Shown one piece after another: positions 1 to 10,675 of a DNA stretch of 64,000 nucleotides. Made by a program: the position numbers and the translations under genes. The DNA comes from Rhizophagus clarus (taxonomy: Eukaryota; Glomeromycota; Glomeromycetes; Glomerales; Glomeraceae), in NCBI GenBank assembly GCA_015698045.1, contig BLAL01000018.1:1240001-1304000 (forward strand), in the 5' to 3' direction. Under the pieces are notes generated by a model. That model was not told where the DNA came from and ran no database searches. It saw only the letters and a list, made by a program, of their open reading frames with translations. The stretch's first letter is position 1. Each line of letters starts with the position of its first letter.

Positions 1-1190
1 TAAATTATTTTTGAATTTCTTTCTTCCCATAAAGGTAAAGAAACAATCACTGTTAAAATCGATCTTTAATTTCATTTGCGATTATAAGTTTTTATTTTTG
101 GGGCTTTTAAATTCGTATTCAAATCCATATATGCGGTTGATTGAATGAAAAATTCTGATAAAATTCCCATGAGTATTTATATAAACTATTGTTGTACGTT
201 GGCTGTATGGAAAAATAGTTTTGATTACTTGTGAACTTTAATATCTGTGCGATAGACTCGCTTAAAAGAAGTCAATGTATTGGAAGTGCGATAAAGAAAA
301 TTAGCTCTGAAGAAGCGATGTCATAAACGTGAATGTTTTTGATTATAACTGTGCAGATTCACGAGGAAGAGAATTTAAAGCTTGTAAACAAATATCCATT
401 TTTTCATTCAAAAATTTCATGGAATTTATTAACGTGAACTTTCATCAAAATTTCAAATTTAATAGGGTTAATGTTGTTTATTTCTATAATTGCATGTCTC
501 GTGTACAAATGACGATCATTTTTTATTCTACAGATGGATCATAAAGTTAATATTGGTATTATAGATAACAACGATTAATATAGACGTCGTTTTACTGTAA
601 TCACTTGTAAACGAAACTATGTAATCTCTTATCACTCAACCGCAACAAAAAAAAAAAAAAAAATTTATGAAATAAAATTTCTACACCAAGGAATAAAAAA
701 TTAGAATACTGTACTTTGGCTGGTAATAATTATCTTTTTATTGTTTTCAGAAATGGCAGAAAAATATATAATCGGTAAATCCGCGTTTAAAATCTTGTTA
801 AATAATTGACTGACGTAATATTTTTTTATGAAAATAATAATCAATAAACAAGCATAAGGAAACGTAGTTATTTTAATCATTTGATCTCTAATCTCTGGCA
901 AACTGTCATCTCATTATTTACTTCAATTCAATAAAATAGTCAAAAATTTCACTTTTAGGAAATGAGGCGCAACAGCGAGAATTTATATCAGTTATCACAA
1001 ATAATTTTATTAATGATTTGAAATACTTATTATGTAAATTAAATACTTTTGTTTGTTTATAGAAAGTGAAAATAAAATATATACAGAAATTATGATTTTA
1101 AATTACAAAAACTTTTTTTTACAAATTATTTTTTTGAATAAATTATAACAAATGTAGATTTACTTTATGCTATAGAACCCGTTCGTTAGA
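1..1190. other. AT-rich flank, no gene seen
   Basis: No convincing coding sequence. From about 900 the sequence matches the downstream (3 prime) part of the repeated CaaX-peptide unit; for example the segment with aacagcgag at about 970 recurs near 2370, 4390 and 6415. The first 900 bp is not repeated in the window. Short ORFs here lack codon structure and family resemblance. Confidence 0.5.
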
Positions 1191-1191
1191 A

Positions 1192-1225
1192 GATCTTCAT
1201 TGTAGCACCAGGCTAATTAAAGATC
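1192..1225 (-). other. Conserved 3 prime hairpin of CaaX copy A
   Basis: On the minus strand this reads GATCTTTA, a loop containing AGC CTGGT GCT, then TGAAGATC. That is an 8-bp stem with one possible U-G wobble and an inner 3-bp stem. It lies about 75-110 nt after the stop of copy A. The same block follows the other copies at about 2637-2667 (B), 4648-4678 (C), 6679-6709 (D), 8099-8129 (E), 12157-12190 (G), 14667-14697 (H) and 22948-22979 (I). In F (from 10748) the second arm is deleted; D, E, C and G have one or more mismatches. It is probably a 3 prime UTR RNA structure, but a DNA-level signal is possible. Confidence 0.5.
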
Positions 1226-1297
1226 ACCATCCACCACCGAAAGACCTTTTTACTTCTTAAAGTGTCCCCCCCTTTTTTTTGATTAGAAGTTAAGTGT

Positions 1298-1396
1298 TCA
1301 CATTATGGAACATTGATTCGTAGGTTTGAGAGGTTGTTCGGTTACTTCAGAAGCAACGATGACAACTGGTTTAGAAATAACGGTTGTTGGATTCAT
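1298..1396 (-). CDS. CaaX peptide precursor, copy A (pheromone-like)
   Basis: A 32-residue ORF beginning MNPTTVISKP and ending PLKPTNQCSIM, stop TGA. The last four residues, C-S-I-M, form a CaaX box; Met in the last position is typical of farnesyltransferase substrates. Glu20-Gln21 lies just before the invariant tail, where basidiomycete lipopeptide pheromone precursors are cut at a charged pair, so a mature farnesylated PLKPTNQC-type peptide can be inferred. No signal peptide is visible, as expected for a-factor-like peptides exported by an ABC transporter. This copy differs from the others at residues 6-7 (V-I instead of I-T). Seen: ORF, CaaX, repetition. Inferred: pheromone role. A different prenylated peptide is the main alternative. 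Confidence 0.75.
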   Translation of the reverse strand: MNPTTVISKPVVIVASEVTEQPLKPTNQCSIM

Positions 1397-1527
1397 TTTG
1401 TCTATACTGAATTTGTTTTTTATTGAAAATGATTATTGAAAGCTTTTTTTTCTGTATTTGTTACTTGAACTTATTTGAACTTTTTTTTTTCGTTATTTGA
1501 TGAAAAATTTAAGGCATAAACATGGTA

Positions 1528-1673
1528 TATTTATACAAATTTTATGCTTAAATTTCATATTATCGTCACTAAAGATTTACATTGTCTTATTATTGTTTAC
1601 GAGATATTTCTCTATTATTATTTCCTATTATTTCCTTATTATGCGTTATTTTCCTCATCCCCTTAAAGTTTCA
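1528..1673 (-). promoter_or_regulatory. Copy A core promoter: TATA and PRE-like element
   Basis: On the minus strand TATAAATA is at 1528-1535, about 135 bp upstream of the copy A ATG. A TGAAACT element, one base off the yeast pheromone response element TGAAACA, is at 1667-1673 next to AAGGGGA. A further conserved block with GGTGCCACC and ATTATGCACG lies near 1736-1757. Confidence 0.5.
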
Positions 1674-1699
1674 AGTATAATATAAGTTATTTTAGAATT

Positions 1700-2735
1700 T
1701 TGTTTTGCTATTGTATTTGTCAATATATGATAATGTCGTGCATAATGCGGTGGCACCATATACCTTATATCTCGTAAATTTATATGTTGTGTCAGATAGA
1801 TATAATTTATTTTTGCTTGTTCTAAAAAAAAAAAAAAAGATAAAAATAAAACCTCTAATACTCCAAGAATAGTAGTGTAACTTACACCAAAAACTTTCTA
1901 AGGGCTTCTTTTTTTGAGAGGATCAATTTGTTCAGCTTGATCAACTGTAACTTAACAATAAAAAAAACTCATCGATTGAATAATACAACTTAATAAAATT
2001 TATCACGCTAAGAAAAAAAATAAAATACAAAACTAATATCTTTTTATTATAATTCAGAACGCAAATAACTAGTTTTTATTGATTCAGCCACTAGGACTAT
2101 AACAACTAGTTATGATAAATAGCCTAATCCTTAAAATAACATAATTATTTATCAGAAATTTCAGAAAACATTAAATTTATTCAGACTTATTGTTCTTTAT
2201 TTTATTAAGTAGTTGACGCCTTAATTGTGATAAAGCAATAAATAAGCGCGAGGTAAGAATAGTAATTTTGATCCTTTTTAATTAGCAGATTTATTTTTTT
2301 ATCTTTAACGATCTAAAAAGTCATTTTCATCATTTATTTTATTGTTTAAACAGTCAAGAAAATGAGTTGTAGCAGCGAGCATTCAATAGTATTTAGTTAA
2401 TCAAAAATAATTCATAACAGGTTTAATAAAACATTCGAAAACTTTTTATATGAAATTAAATAACACACTACTTTTAATTTTATTTTTTTAATCGAAGAGT
2501 GAAAAAAGATATATACAATTATTAAAAAAATTTTTTTAATTATTTTAAAACTACAGACTTATTTACAAAATAATTTTTGAATATAAATTTAATCGAGTGA
2601 TGTACTATAAACCGTTAGTCCGTTAAGAGGATTTAAATCTTTATGCAGCACCAGGCTAATTAAAGATAGACCAACTTCATCGAAAGACCATTTTTCTTCT
2701 TAAAACGTCCGTTTTTTTTTTGGATTTGCGGTTAG
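1700..2735. repeat. Spacer of repeat unit A/B
   Basis: Non-coding spacer shared with the other units. It contains the conserved upstream block (about 1735-1870), then AT-rich sequence, then the downstream part of copy B (from about 2200), with the copy B hairpin at about 2637-2667. No gene seen. Confidence 0.5.
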
Positions 2736-2738
2736 TGT

Positions 2739-2837
2739 TCACATTATGGAACATTGATTTGTAGGTTTGAGAGGTCGTTCAGTCATTTCAGAAGCAACGA
2801 TGACAACTGGTTTTGAAGTAATGATTGTTGGATTCAT
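2739..2837 (-). CDS. CaaX peptide precursor, copy B
   Basis: A 32-residue ORF, MNPTIITSKP at the start and PLKPTNQCSIM at the end, stop TGA. It carries Met18 where most copies have Val, and the Glu20-Arg21 pair before the invariant tail. The ATG is preceded by an A-rich leader. The role is inferred as for copy A: a farnesylated secreted peptide precursor. Confidence 0.75.
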   Translation of the reverse strand: MNPTIITSKPVVIVASEMTERPLKPTNQCSIM

Positions 2838-2967
2838 TTTGATTATATCGTATTTTATTTGAGATGGATTTTTGTAAATCGTTTTTTGTTTTTTTTTTTT
2901 TTTGTATTTGTTTCTTAAATTTTTTTTTATTATTTGATGAGAAATTTAACGAGGAAAAATCAAGGTA

Positions 2968-3108
2968 TATTTATACAAATTTTATGCGTTAAAATTTTAA
3001 ACTATTGTCACAAAATTTAAGGATTTACATTGTCATATTATTAATGTGTAGGATATTTCTCTATTATTTTCTTACTATGCATTATTCCCTTATCCCCTTA
3101 ATGTTTCA
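2968..3108 (-). promoter_or_regulatory. Copy B core promoter: TATA and PRE
   Basis: Minus-strand TATAAATA at 2968-2975 and an exact TGAAACA at 3102-3108, which continues as TTAAGGGGATAAGG. The ATG is about 131 bp from the TATA box and 265 bp from the PRE-like element. Confidence 0.5.
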
Positions 3109-3530
3109 AGTATAATGTAAAAGTTTATTTTGCTATTATTGTATTAGAATATGTGATAATATCGTGCATAATGTGGTGGCGCCGTATCGTAAATGTTATA
3201 TGTCGTGTTAGTTACACGTAATTTAGTATTTGCTTGTTCTAAAAAAAGAAATAAAATTTGTAATGACCGTGTGACCTTATTATGCCTAAAACTTTCTAAG
3301 GGGAAATTTTTTTTTTTTTTTGAGCGGATAGTAATAGTTTAATAAAAAAAAAAAACAATCGTTTATTGAATTTTGAAATAATTCTATTGTTAGCTATAAC
3401 ATAATGAAATTTTATCATGCTTAGAAAAAAATGGAATACAAAACTAATAACTTCTTATTATAATTCTGCACGCAAATATTACAAACTAGTTTTTATTAAT
3501 CAAATATTATTTATTATTAACGACAACCAG

Positions 3531-4129
3531 CCGTTAAAGCGGGTAGAATCACGTGATTTAAAATTATTATGATTTGATAAATTTTTATAAACTAAAAATA
3601 ATGTGAACTAGAGCCGAAGGGTTACCGGTCACACAGGCTGGCGTCCCTGCTGGCGGGGTTTAGATTTTACATGATGTAGTTAATAGTTTTATTTTCATAG
3701 ATTATATACTAGTTTTTCTACGATTTGTATTTTCACGAGTTGGTCTTTAACAATAAATAAATAAATAAAATAAATAAATAAAAATAATGTGAACTTGAAA
3801 ATAATGAAATAAATGTATTTTGACCTGTTCTGCAAGTTTACTTAGAGAGAAAATGAGGTTTAGAACACCATTTTTGATTTATTCAACCTTTTTAAAATTC
3901 GTTAAAATCGAGCTATCCTTTTTTGGATATTATCGGCAAATTCATTCGCTTATATGTAAAGTCAAAAACTATGTTCAAAATCTACTTTTTCCCCCTAAGT
4001 AAACTTGCAGAACAGGTCAAAATGCACTTAGTGCATGTTTATTTAGAAGGTTATAAATGTAATAAAAGTGTTATTTCAAAAATCTTTTTTTCTAAAGTCT
4101 CGTGATACTACCCGCTTTTTAACGGTCCT
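3531..4129. mobile_element. Foldback TIR element, copy 1
   Basis: Terminal inverted repeats: CCGTTAAAGCGGGTA near 3531 and its complement TACCCGC..TTTAACGG ending near 4125, each followed inward by the E-box-like CACGTG or a near match. CCAG flanks both ends (3527-3530 and 4130-4133). The unfilled site is visible downstream of copy G (near 12650), supporting a real insertion. An internal inverted pair of about 28 bp (arms 3818-3845 and 3994-4022, core GACCTGTTCTGCAAG) encloses a centre that is inverted relative to the second copy at 5547-6146. Both copies occupy the same place in adjacent units, so the unit was duplicated after insertion. No transposase is encoded; termini resemble the MULE at 15.7 kb. 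Confidence 0.65.
3610..3779 (+). mobile_element. Retroposed insert (SINE or LINE 3 prime end)
   Basis: About 170 bp of relatively GC-rich sequence ending in an AATA-type tail, flanked by a perfect 16-bp direct repeat (3594-3609 and 3780-3795, beginning AAAAATAATG). The sister foldback element at 5547 lacks it and has only one copy of the 16-mer, so this is a target-site duplication made by target-primed reverse transcription. I cannot tell a SINE from a 5 prime-truncated LINE; no clear tRNA-type A/B boxes are visible. Confidence 0.65.
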
Positions 4130-4750
4130 CCAGTTATGGTAAATATAGCCTAATCCTTAAAGTAACAATAAATAAAATAACCGAAATAAATTAATATTCA
4201 CTGAGATATCTGATAAGTAACTGATAACTTAATTATGATAAAGAATCGGCATTTTTTTTTAAAAAAAATAAATAGATAAATAATGAGCTCGAATGAGCAT
4301 AGTAATCTTGATCTTTCTAATTAACACTGCAGTTTTATCTAAAATAATTTTTTCTTATTGTATAAAATGGTTAAGAAAATGATTGCAACAGCGAGCATTC
4401 AATATTAGTTATCATGGATGAATCATAATAAATTTAATAAACATTCGAAAACTTTTTTTATATAAATTAAATAATAGTACTTTTTGATTTTATTTGTTTA
4501 ATCGAAGAATAAAAAATATATATACAATCATTAAAAAAAAAAATTTTGAATTATTTTACAACTACAGAGTTATTTACAAAATAATTTTGAATATAAATTT
4601 AATCGACTGAGTGATGCATAAACCGTTAGTCCGTTAAGAGGTTTTAGATCTTTATGTAGCACCAGGCTAATTAAAGGTAGACCAACTTCATCGAAAGACC
4701 GTTTTTCTTCTTAAAATGTCCCCGTTTTTTTTTGGATTTGCGGTTAGTGT

Positions 4751-4849
4751 TCACATTATGGAACATTGATTTGTAGGTTTGAGAGGTCGTTCAGTTACTT
4801 CAGAAGCAACGATGACAACTGGGTTTGAAGTAATGATTGTTGGATTCAT
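4751..4849 (-). CDS. CaaX peptide precursor, copy C
   Basis: A 32-residue ORF beginning MNPTIITSNP; Asn9 replaces the usual Lys9. It has Glu20-Arg21 and the invariant tail PLKPTNQCSIM, stop TGA. The flanking unit is nearly identical to that of copy B, including the preceding foldback element, so B and C are recent tandem duplicates. Function is inferred as for copy A. Confidence 0.75.
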   Translation of the reverse strand: MNPTIITSNPVVIVASEVTERPLKPTNQCSIM

Positions 4850-4980
4850 CTTGATTATATCGTTTTTTATTTGAGAAAGATTTTTGTAAATCGTTTTTTG
4901 TTTGTTTTTTTTTTGTATTTGTTTCTTAAACTTTTTTTTTGTTATTTGATGAGAAAATTTAACGAGGAAAAATCAAGGTA

Positions 4981-5122
4981 TATTTATACAAATTTTATGC
5001 GTTAAAATTTTAAACCATTGTCACAAAAATTTAAGGATTTACATTGTCATATTATTAATGTGTAGGATATTTCTCTATTATTTTCTTACTATGCATTATT
5101 CCCTTATCCCCTTAATGTTTCA
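4981..5122 (-). promoter_or_regulatory. Copy C core promoter: TATA and PRE
   Basis: Minus-strand TATAAATA at 4981-4988 and exact TGAAACA at 5116-5122, with the same AAGGGGATAAGG continuation as copy B. Confidence 0.5.
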
Positions 5123-5546
5123 AGTATAATGTAAAAGTTTATTTTGCTATTATTGTATTAGAAATATGTGATAATATCTTGCATAATGCGGTGGCGCCGT
5201 ATCGTAAATGTTATATGTCGTGTTAGTTACACGTAATTTAGTATTTGCTTGTTCTAAAAAAAGAAATAAAATTTGTAATGACCGTGTGACCTTATTATGC
5301 CCAAAACTTTCTAAGGGGTAATTTTTTTTTTTTTTTTTTTGAGCGGATAGTAATAGTTTAATAAAAAAAAATAATCGTTTATTGAATTTTGAAATAGTTC
5401 TATTATTAGCTGTAATATAATGAAATTTTATCATGCTTAGAAAAAAATGGAATACCAAATTAATAACTTCTTATTATAATTCTGCACACAAATATTACAA
5501 ACTAGTTTTTATTAATCAAATATTATTCATTATTAACGACAACCAG

Positions 5547-6146
5547 CCGTTAAAGCACGTGATTTAAAATTATTATGATTTGATAAATTTTTATAAACTA
5601 AAAATAATGTGAACTTGAAAATAATGAAATAAATGTATTTTGACCTGTTCTGCAAGCTTACTTAGGGGAAAAAAGTAGATTTTGAACATAGTGTTTGACT
5701 TTACATATAAGCGAATGAATTTGTCGATTACAGTCATACCTCCATAAGTGCACCCCCCTTGGGACCATAGTAAAAAAATAGCAGAATGTGCACTTAGAGA
5801 GGGAGTGCATTTATAGAGGGTAAAATATTAAGAACTCTTATAAGTTGGGACTAAAGCTTACCGTGCACTTAGAGAGAATTTACATATTGCGTGCACTTAT
5901 AGAGGGTGCCCTTATGGAGGTGTGACTGTATATCCAAAAAAGGATAGCTCGATTTTAACGAAATTTAAAAAGGTTGAATAAATCAAAAACGGTGTTCTAA
6001 ACCTCATTTTGCTCTCTAAGTAAACTTGCAGAACAGGTCAAAATGCACTTAGTATATATTTATTTAGAAGGTTATATAATAAAAAGTGTTATTTCAAAAA
6101 TCTTTTTTTGTAGAGTCACGTGATACTACCCGCTTTAACGGTCCCC
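5547..6146. mobile_element. Foldback TIR element, copy 2
   Basis: Sister of the element at 3531-4129, in the equivalent position one unit later, flanked by CCAG at 5543-5546 and 6147-6150. The left TIR has lost the GGGTAGAAT part. Internal inverted arms lie at 5638-5665 and 6016-6043. The sequence between the arms runs in the opposite orientation to copy 1, so it flipped by exchange between the arms. It lacks the retroposed insert of copy 1 but carries a MITE at 5731-5928. Confidence 0.65.
5731..5928. mobile_element. pogo/Tc1-mariner-like MITE (198 bp)
   Basis: Terminal inverted repeats CAGTCAYACCTCCATAAG, flanked by TA at 5729-5730 and 5929-5930, as for Tc1/mariner/pogo insertions. It is nested in the foldback element; copy 1 shows the nearly unfilled site. 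Internal GTGCACTTAGAGAGGG-type motifs repeat three to four times. There is no coding capacity. Confidence 0.8.
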
Positions 6147-6781
6147 CCAGTTATGGTAAATAGCCTAATCCTTAAAGTAACAATAAATAAAATAACCGCT
6201 AAAGCATAAAGAAATAATTTAATATTCACTGAGATATCTGATAAGTAACTGATAACTTAATTATGATAAAGAATCGGCATTTTTTTTTTAAAAAAAAAAT
6301 AAATAAATAAATAATGAGCTCGAAGGAGCATAGTAATCTTGATCTTTCTAATTAACACTGCAGTTTTATCTAAAATAATTTTCTTATTGTATAAAATGGT
6401 TAAGAAAATGATTGCAGAAGCGAGCATTCAATATTAGTTATCATGGATAGATCATAATAAGTTTAATAAACATTCGAAATTTTTTTTTATATAAATTAAA
6501 TAATAGTACTTTTTGATTTTATTTGTTTAATCGAAGAATAAAAAATACATATACTACAATCATTAAAAAAAAAATTTTGAATTATTTTACAACTACAGAG
6601 TTACTATTTACAAAATAATTGCTGAATATAAATTTAATTCGAGTGATGCATAAACCGTTAGTCCATTAAGAGGTTTTAGATCATTATGTAGCACCAGGCT
6701 AATTAAAGGTAGACCAACTTCATCGAAAGGCCGTTTTTCTTCTTAAAATGTCCCCTTTTTTTTTGGATTTGCGATTAATGT

Positions 6782-6880
6782 TCACATTATGGAACATTGA
6801 TTTGTAGGTTTGAGAGGTCGTTCAGTTACTTCAGAAGCAACGATGACAACTGGTTTTGAAGTGATGGTTGTTGGATTCAT
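6782..6880 (-). CDS. CaaX peptide precursor, copy D
   Basis: A 32-residue ORF beginning MNPTTITSKP, with Val18, Glu20-Arg21 and tail PLKPTNQCSIM, stop TGA. The peptide is identical to copies G and H, although silent and flanking differences exist. This is the most common form in the array. Function inferred as for copy A. Confidence 0.75.
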   Translation of the reverse strand: MNPTTITSKPVVIVASEVTERPLKPTNQCSIM

Positions 6881-7013
6881 TGTGATTATATATACTTTTT
6901 TTTTTATTTGAGAAAAACTTTTGAAAATTGTTTTGTTTTTTTTTTTGTATTTATTTTTTGAACTTTCTTTTTTTGTTATTTGATGAGAAAATTCAACAAG
7001 GCAAAATCAAGTA

Positions 7014-7132
7014 TATTTATACGAATTTGATGCACTAAAATTTTATATTATTGTCACAAAATTCATTGTCTTTGGATATTTCTCTATTATTTCCTTACTA
7101 TGCATTATTTCCCTTATCCCCTTAATGTTTCA
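7014..7132 (-). promoter_or_regulatory. Copy D core promoter: TATA and PRE
   Basis: Minus-strand TATAAATA at 7014-7021 and exact TGAAACA at 7126-7132 followed by TTAAGGGGATAAGGG. Confidence 0.5.
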
Positions 7133-8194
7133 AATATAATGTAGAAGTTTGTTTTACTATTATTGTTATATGACATAATGTCGTGCATAATGCAGTGGCA
7201 CCATATGCTCAAATCTCATAAAATGTTGTGTTAGTTACACAAAATTTAGTATTCCAGTATTTGCTTGTTCTAAAAAAAAAGTAATATTCCGAGAATAATT
7301 GTGTAACTTTATTATACCAAAAGAACTTCCTAAGGGCTTCTTTTTTTTTGAGCGGATCAACTGATTAGCTTGATCAACTGTAGCTTAATAATAACAAAAA
7401 AAAAAAAATTAGCCGCAACAAATTATAAATTTTAGCACGCTAAAGAAAAACAAATGAAATAAAAACTAATATCCTTTATTATAATTCAGCAAGTAAATAT
7501 TTTAAGAACTACTTTAACATAATTAATCTTATTTATTATTAACAAGAGGTCAAAGACCGATATTATTATTCTCTCATCCAAATAATTGAAGTTCACCTTA
7601 AAGTAACAATAAATGAAATGGTCGTTAAAACATAAAAAAATATCTGAAGTTTGAACGAATTTAACATTCTCTGAGATGTCGATAAAATAATTGACATATG
7701 ATTACTTAATTATGATAAACTACGGCATTTTTTTAAGAAAAATAAATAAATAAGCGCGAGGGTAAATAGTAATTTTTAATTAACAGTTTTATCTTTATCT
7801 TTAATAACGTAAAAAAGGTCATTTTTTATCATTTACTTTATAGTTAAGAGAGTGCAGCGACGAGCATTTAATATTAGTTATCGCGGAAATTCATATCAAG
7901 TTTAATAAACATTGAATACTTTTTTATATAAAAATTAAATACTAGTACTTTTCATTTTATTTGTTTAATCGAAGAGTAAAAAATAAAATATATACAAATA
8001 TAAAAAAATTAATTATTTTAAATTACAGAGACTTATTTACAAAAATAAATTTAATCGGGTGACGTATGTTAAACCGTAAGTCCGTTAAGAGGGTTTAAAT
8101 CTTTATGTAGCACCAGGCTAGTTAAAGTTAGACCAACTCCATTTTTTTTTCTTGAAACGACCCGTTATTTTTTTTTCGGATTAGCGGTTAGTGT

Positions 8195-8293
8195 TCACAT
8201 TATAGAACATTGATTTGTAGGCTTGAGAGGTTGTTCAGTTAATTCAGAAGCAACAATGACAACTGGTTTGGAAGTGATGATCGTTGGATTCAT
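8195..8293 (-). CDS. CaaX peptide precursor, copy E
   Basis: A 32-residue ORF beginning MNPTIITSKP, with Leu18, Glu20-Gln21 and tail PLKPTNQCSIM, stop TGA. It is the last minus-strand copy and faces away from copy F across a 2.3 kb spacer. It shares with F the Gln21 codon, an AAG lysine codon and a CGAAACAGG promoter motif, so E and F look like the two halves of an inverted duplication. Function inferred as for copy A. Confidence 0.75.
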   Translation of the reverse strand: MNPTIITSKPVVIVASELTEQPLKPTNQCSIM

Positions 8294-8426
8294 ATTGTTT
8301 TGTATTTTATTTGAAAAGATTTGAGAATTGTTTTGTTTAATTTACTTTTTTACTTTTGTTTGATTTTTATTTGTTCTTTGAACTTTTTTTTTTTGATGAG
8401 GAAAGTTTAAGGACGAAAATCGAGTG

Positions 8427-8529
8427 TATTTATAATATATCGAAACAAACGAAATTTTATATCACAATACAAAATTAATATTGTTTCTTTTGAAAACTAC
8501 TTTGTGTTCTCGTTTGTTCTCCTGTTTCG
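8427..8529 (-). promoter_or_regulatory. Copy E core promoter: TATA and PRE-like element
   Basis: Minus-strand TATAAATA at 8427-8434 and CGAAACA (one base off TGAAACA) at 8523-8529, within CGAAACAGGAGAAC, a context shared with copy F. Confidence 0.4.
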
Positions 8530-8599
8530 AAATTGAAAGTATTCACATTACATAATTTCCCCTTTTTTTCTTGCATATGACGACAAATTTATTGTTAAA

Positions 8600-10240
8600 C
8601 AATCGTCCGACGAATCTAATACAGATATAGTAACTTTAAATAATCCGATTAAAAATAGTATTACCATTTATGTTTAAAAATAAGAAAATAGCAACACGTG
8701 ATACATTTTATTATGATGCCCTAATTTAGGTCTTAAAAAAATATTTGATCTGCGTGATCTTGTAAATTTTTTAAGCTTTTAGTAATAATTATTTCTAAAA
8801 TTTTTAAAAATAGCTTAATGAAGATATCTAAAAAACAATTTTGAAATTTGAACTAATGATTGCTCGACTACTATGATATAATAAAGAGTAAAGTTTACTC
8901 GTAACTGAAAAGATTTATATATTTTTTAGCATGAGAGTTGAGATTTAATATTATCGATCAATAAATTTTTATATCAATTCTGCGCAATTTAATGAGAAGC
9001 AAAAATAAATAAATAATAATAATCGTAAATTTATCATAATTGTCATAATTTTTTATTTTTAACAATAAAATCCGATTATTATTCTATCTGATAAAGTTAG
9101 AGACGAAGAGAAGAAGCGAGTATCTTTTTTTTTTCTGGTTAATTGTGATATTAAAAATATCAAAAAAAAAAAAGTTGTAAATTACAGCAAGTTTAAGAAA
9201 TCATTCGAAGTTTCTCATTATAAATTTTGTCGTAAAAAAACAATTCACTCTTTTTTTTTTAAAGTGACTAAATCGAAAAAATAAATAGTGGTTTTACGAG
9301 CATGTCAAACAATCATAAATTATGATGATATTGTTATACACTAATTTTAAGATCGAATTAAATCTCTATGATGACCAATTATTAAAGATAGAAGTCATTA
9401 GTATTTTATAGCACCGATTCCATTTTTTTGGATTAATTAATGTTTAATCAAGTTTACGTTATTAAAACCACCAATTATAGCAAGTAATTTATTATTATAG
9501 ACGTTTACAAATGTACAGTACATGTACTTTCTAATGATTCTCTCCCTTAATGTTTCGAAAATCTATAGTATAAAATGCAAACTAACCCATTTTAGAGAAT
9601 TGTTATTGTGAATATCGTAATAATATGACGATTATGCGAGTCTAAACAAACACATTATGAAACATGCAAACAGATTTTGTTGATGATAGTAGCTAATATT
9701 GCATTATCGCTCACGTATGTTACTATCAATTTATTTATTTGAAATAATAATAAACTTTAATAGTACGATATTGTTATTCTTTCATTTTAATTAAGAACAA
9801 TTCTTAAATTTATTCAATAAATTCTTTTTTACATGACCATTTAATTTTATTATTGTAAATAAAAAATTATTGATTATAATTTAGGATTATAAATTACTTT
9901 TCAAATGTCCTACAATATTTAATTTACAGAATAATCGCTAAACCAGGTGACAAAAAAAAAAAAAAAAAAAATAGAGCCTTAAAAGGTTAATAAAATATTC
10001 AAAAGTCTCATATTTCGACATTATCGCATCAAATTATACTATTCTTCTTTATTGAGATAACCTATAAATAATATTGTGTTACTTATCTTCATTGGTCTTT
10101 TTTTAAAAACATGATGATACTACTATTTTTAACCAGAATTATTTTAAGTTAACTATATCTGCAATGAATTTATTTGGGCGTTTGTCCAACAATAATTTTG
10201 CCAAAGGAAAGTTTCTATAAATGGAAATATTTAAATAGGA
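8600..10240. other. Central spacer of the divergent array
   Basis: AT-rich spacer between the divergent copies E and F, with no plausible gene. It holds scattered PRE-like words (ATGAAACA at 9657-9664; TTAATGTTTCG near 9547) that may be remnants of unit promoters. A run of about 21 A is at about 9952-9971. Confidence 0.4.
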
Positions 10241-10254
10241 GAATACTTTGGTTA

Positions 10255-10428
10255 CGAAACAGGGGAACAATGATCTACTAACGAAAATATGATGATCCAA
10301 GTGAAATATAATGAACACAATATGGTTATTGAAGAAGTGATTAAAGGAATAATACTAATGCTAATGATAATCGATCATTATGTCATATTGCGGTGTGAAA
10401 TTTCGTTTGTTTTGATATATTATAAATA
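10255..10428 (+). promoter_or_regulatory. Copy F core promoter: TATA and PRE-like element
   Basis: CGAAACA at 10255-10261 within CGAAACAGGGGAAC, and TATAAATA at 10421-10428, 149-156 bp upstream of the copy F ATG. Confidence 0.4.
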
Positions 10429-10576
10429 CACTTGATTTTCTTCTTGTTAAATTTTCTTTATCAAATTCAAAAAAGTTCAAAGAACAAATCAAAAAAAAAA
10501 TTAAACGAAAAATACGTCCAACAAACAAACAAACAATTATTTTAAAAACTTTTTCAAATAAAAATATAATAACAAA

Positions 10577-10675
10577 ATGAATCCAACAACCATCACTTCA
10601 AAACCAGTTGTCATCGTTGCTTCTGAAGTAACTGAACAACCTCTCAAGCCTACAAATCAATGTTCTATAATGTGA
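10577..10675 (+). CDS. CaaX peptide precursor, copy F
   Basis: A 32-residue ORF beginning MNPTTITSKP, Val18, Glu20-Gln21, tail PLKPTNQCSIM, stop TGA. The ATG sits in an A-rich context with A at -3. It is the first plus-strand copy. Its downstream hairpin block is truncated: the second arm (TAAAGAT) is missing after about 10772. Function inferred as for copy A. Confidence 0.75.
   Translation: MNPTTITSKPVVIVASEVTEQPLKPTNQCSIM

Noticed and set aside
5150..5458. 102-codon minus-strand ORF in the array
   Set aside because: Covers the conserved promoter block and poly-A tracts of the CaaX unit; not kept open in sister units.
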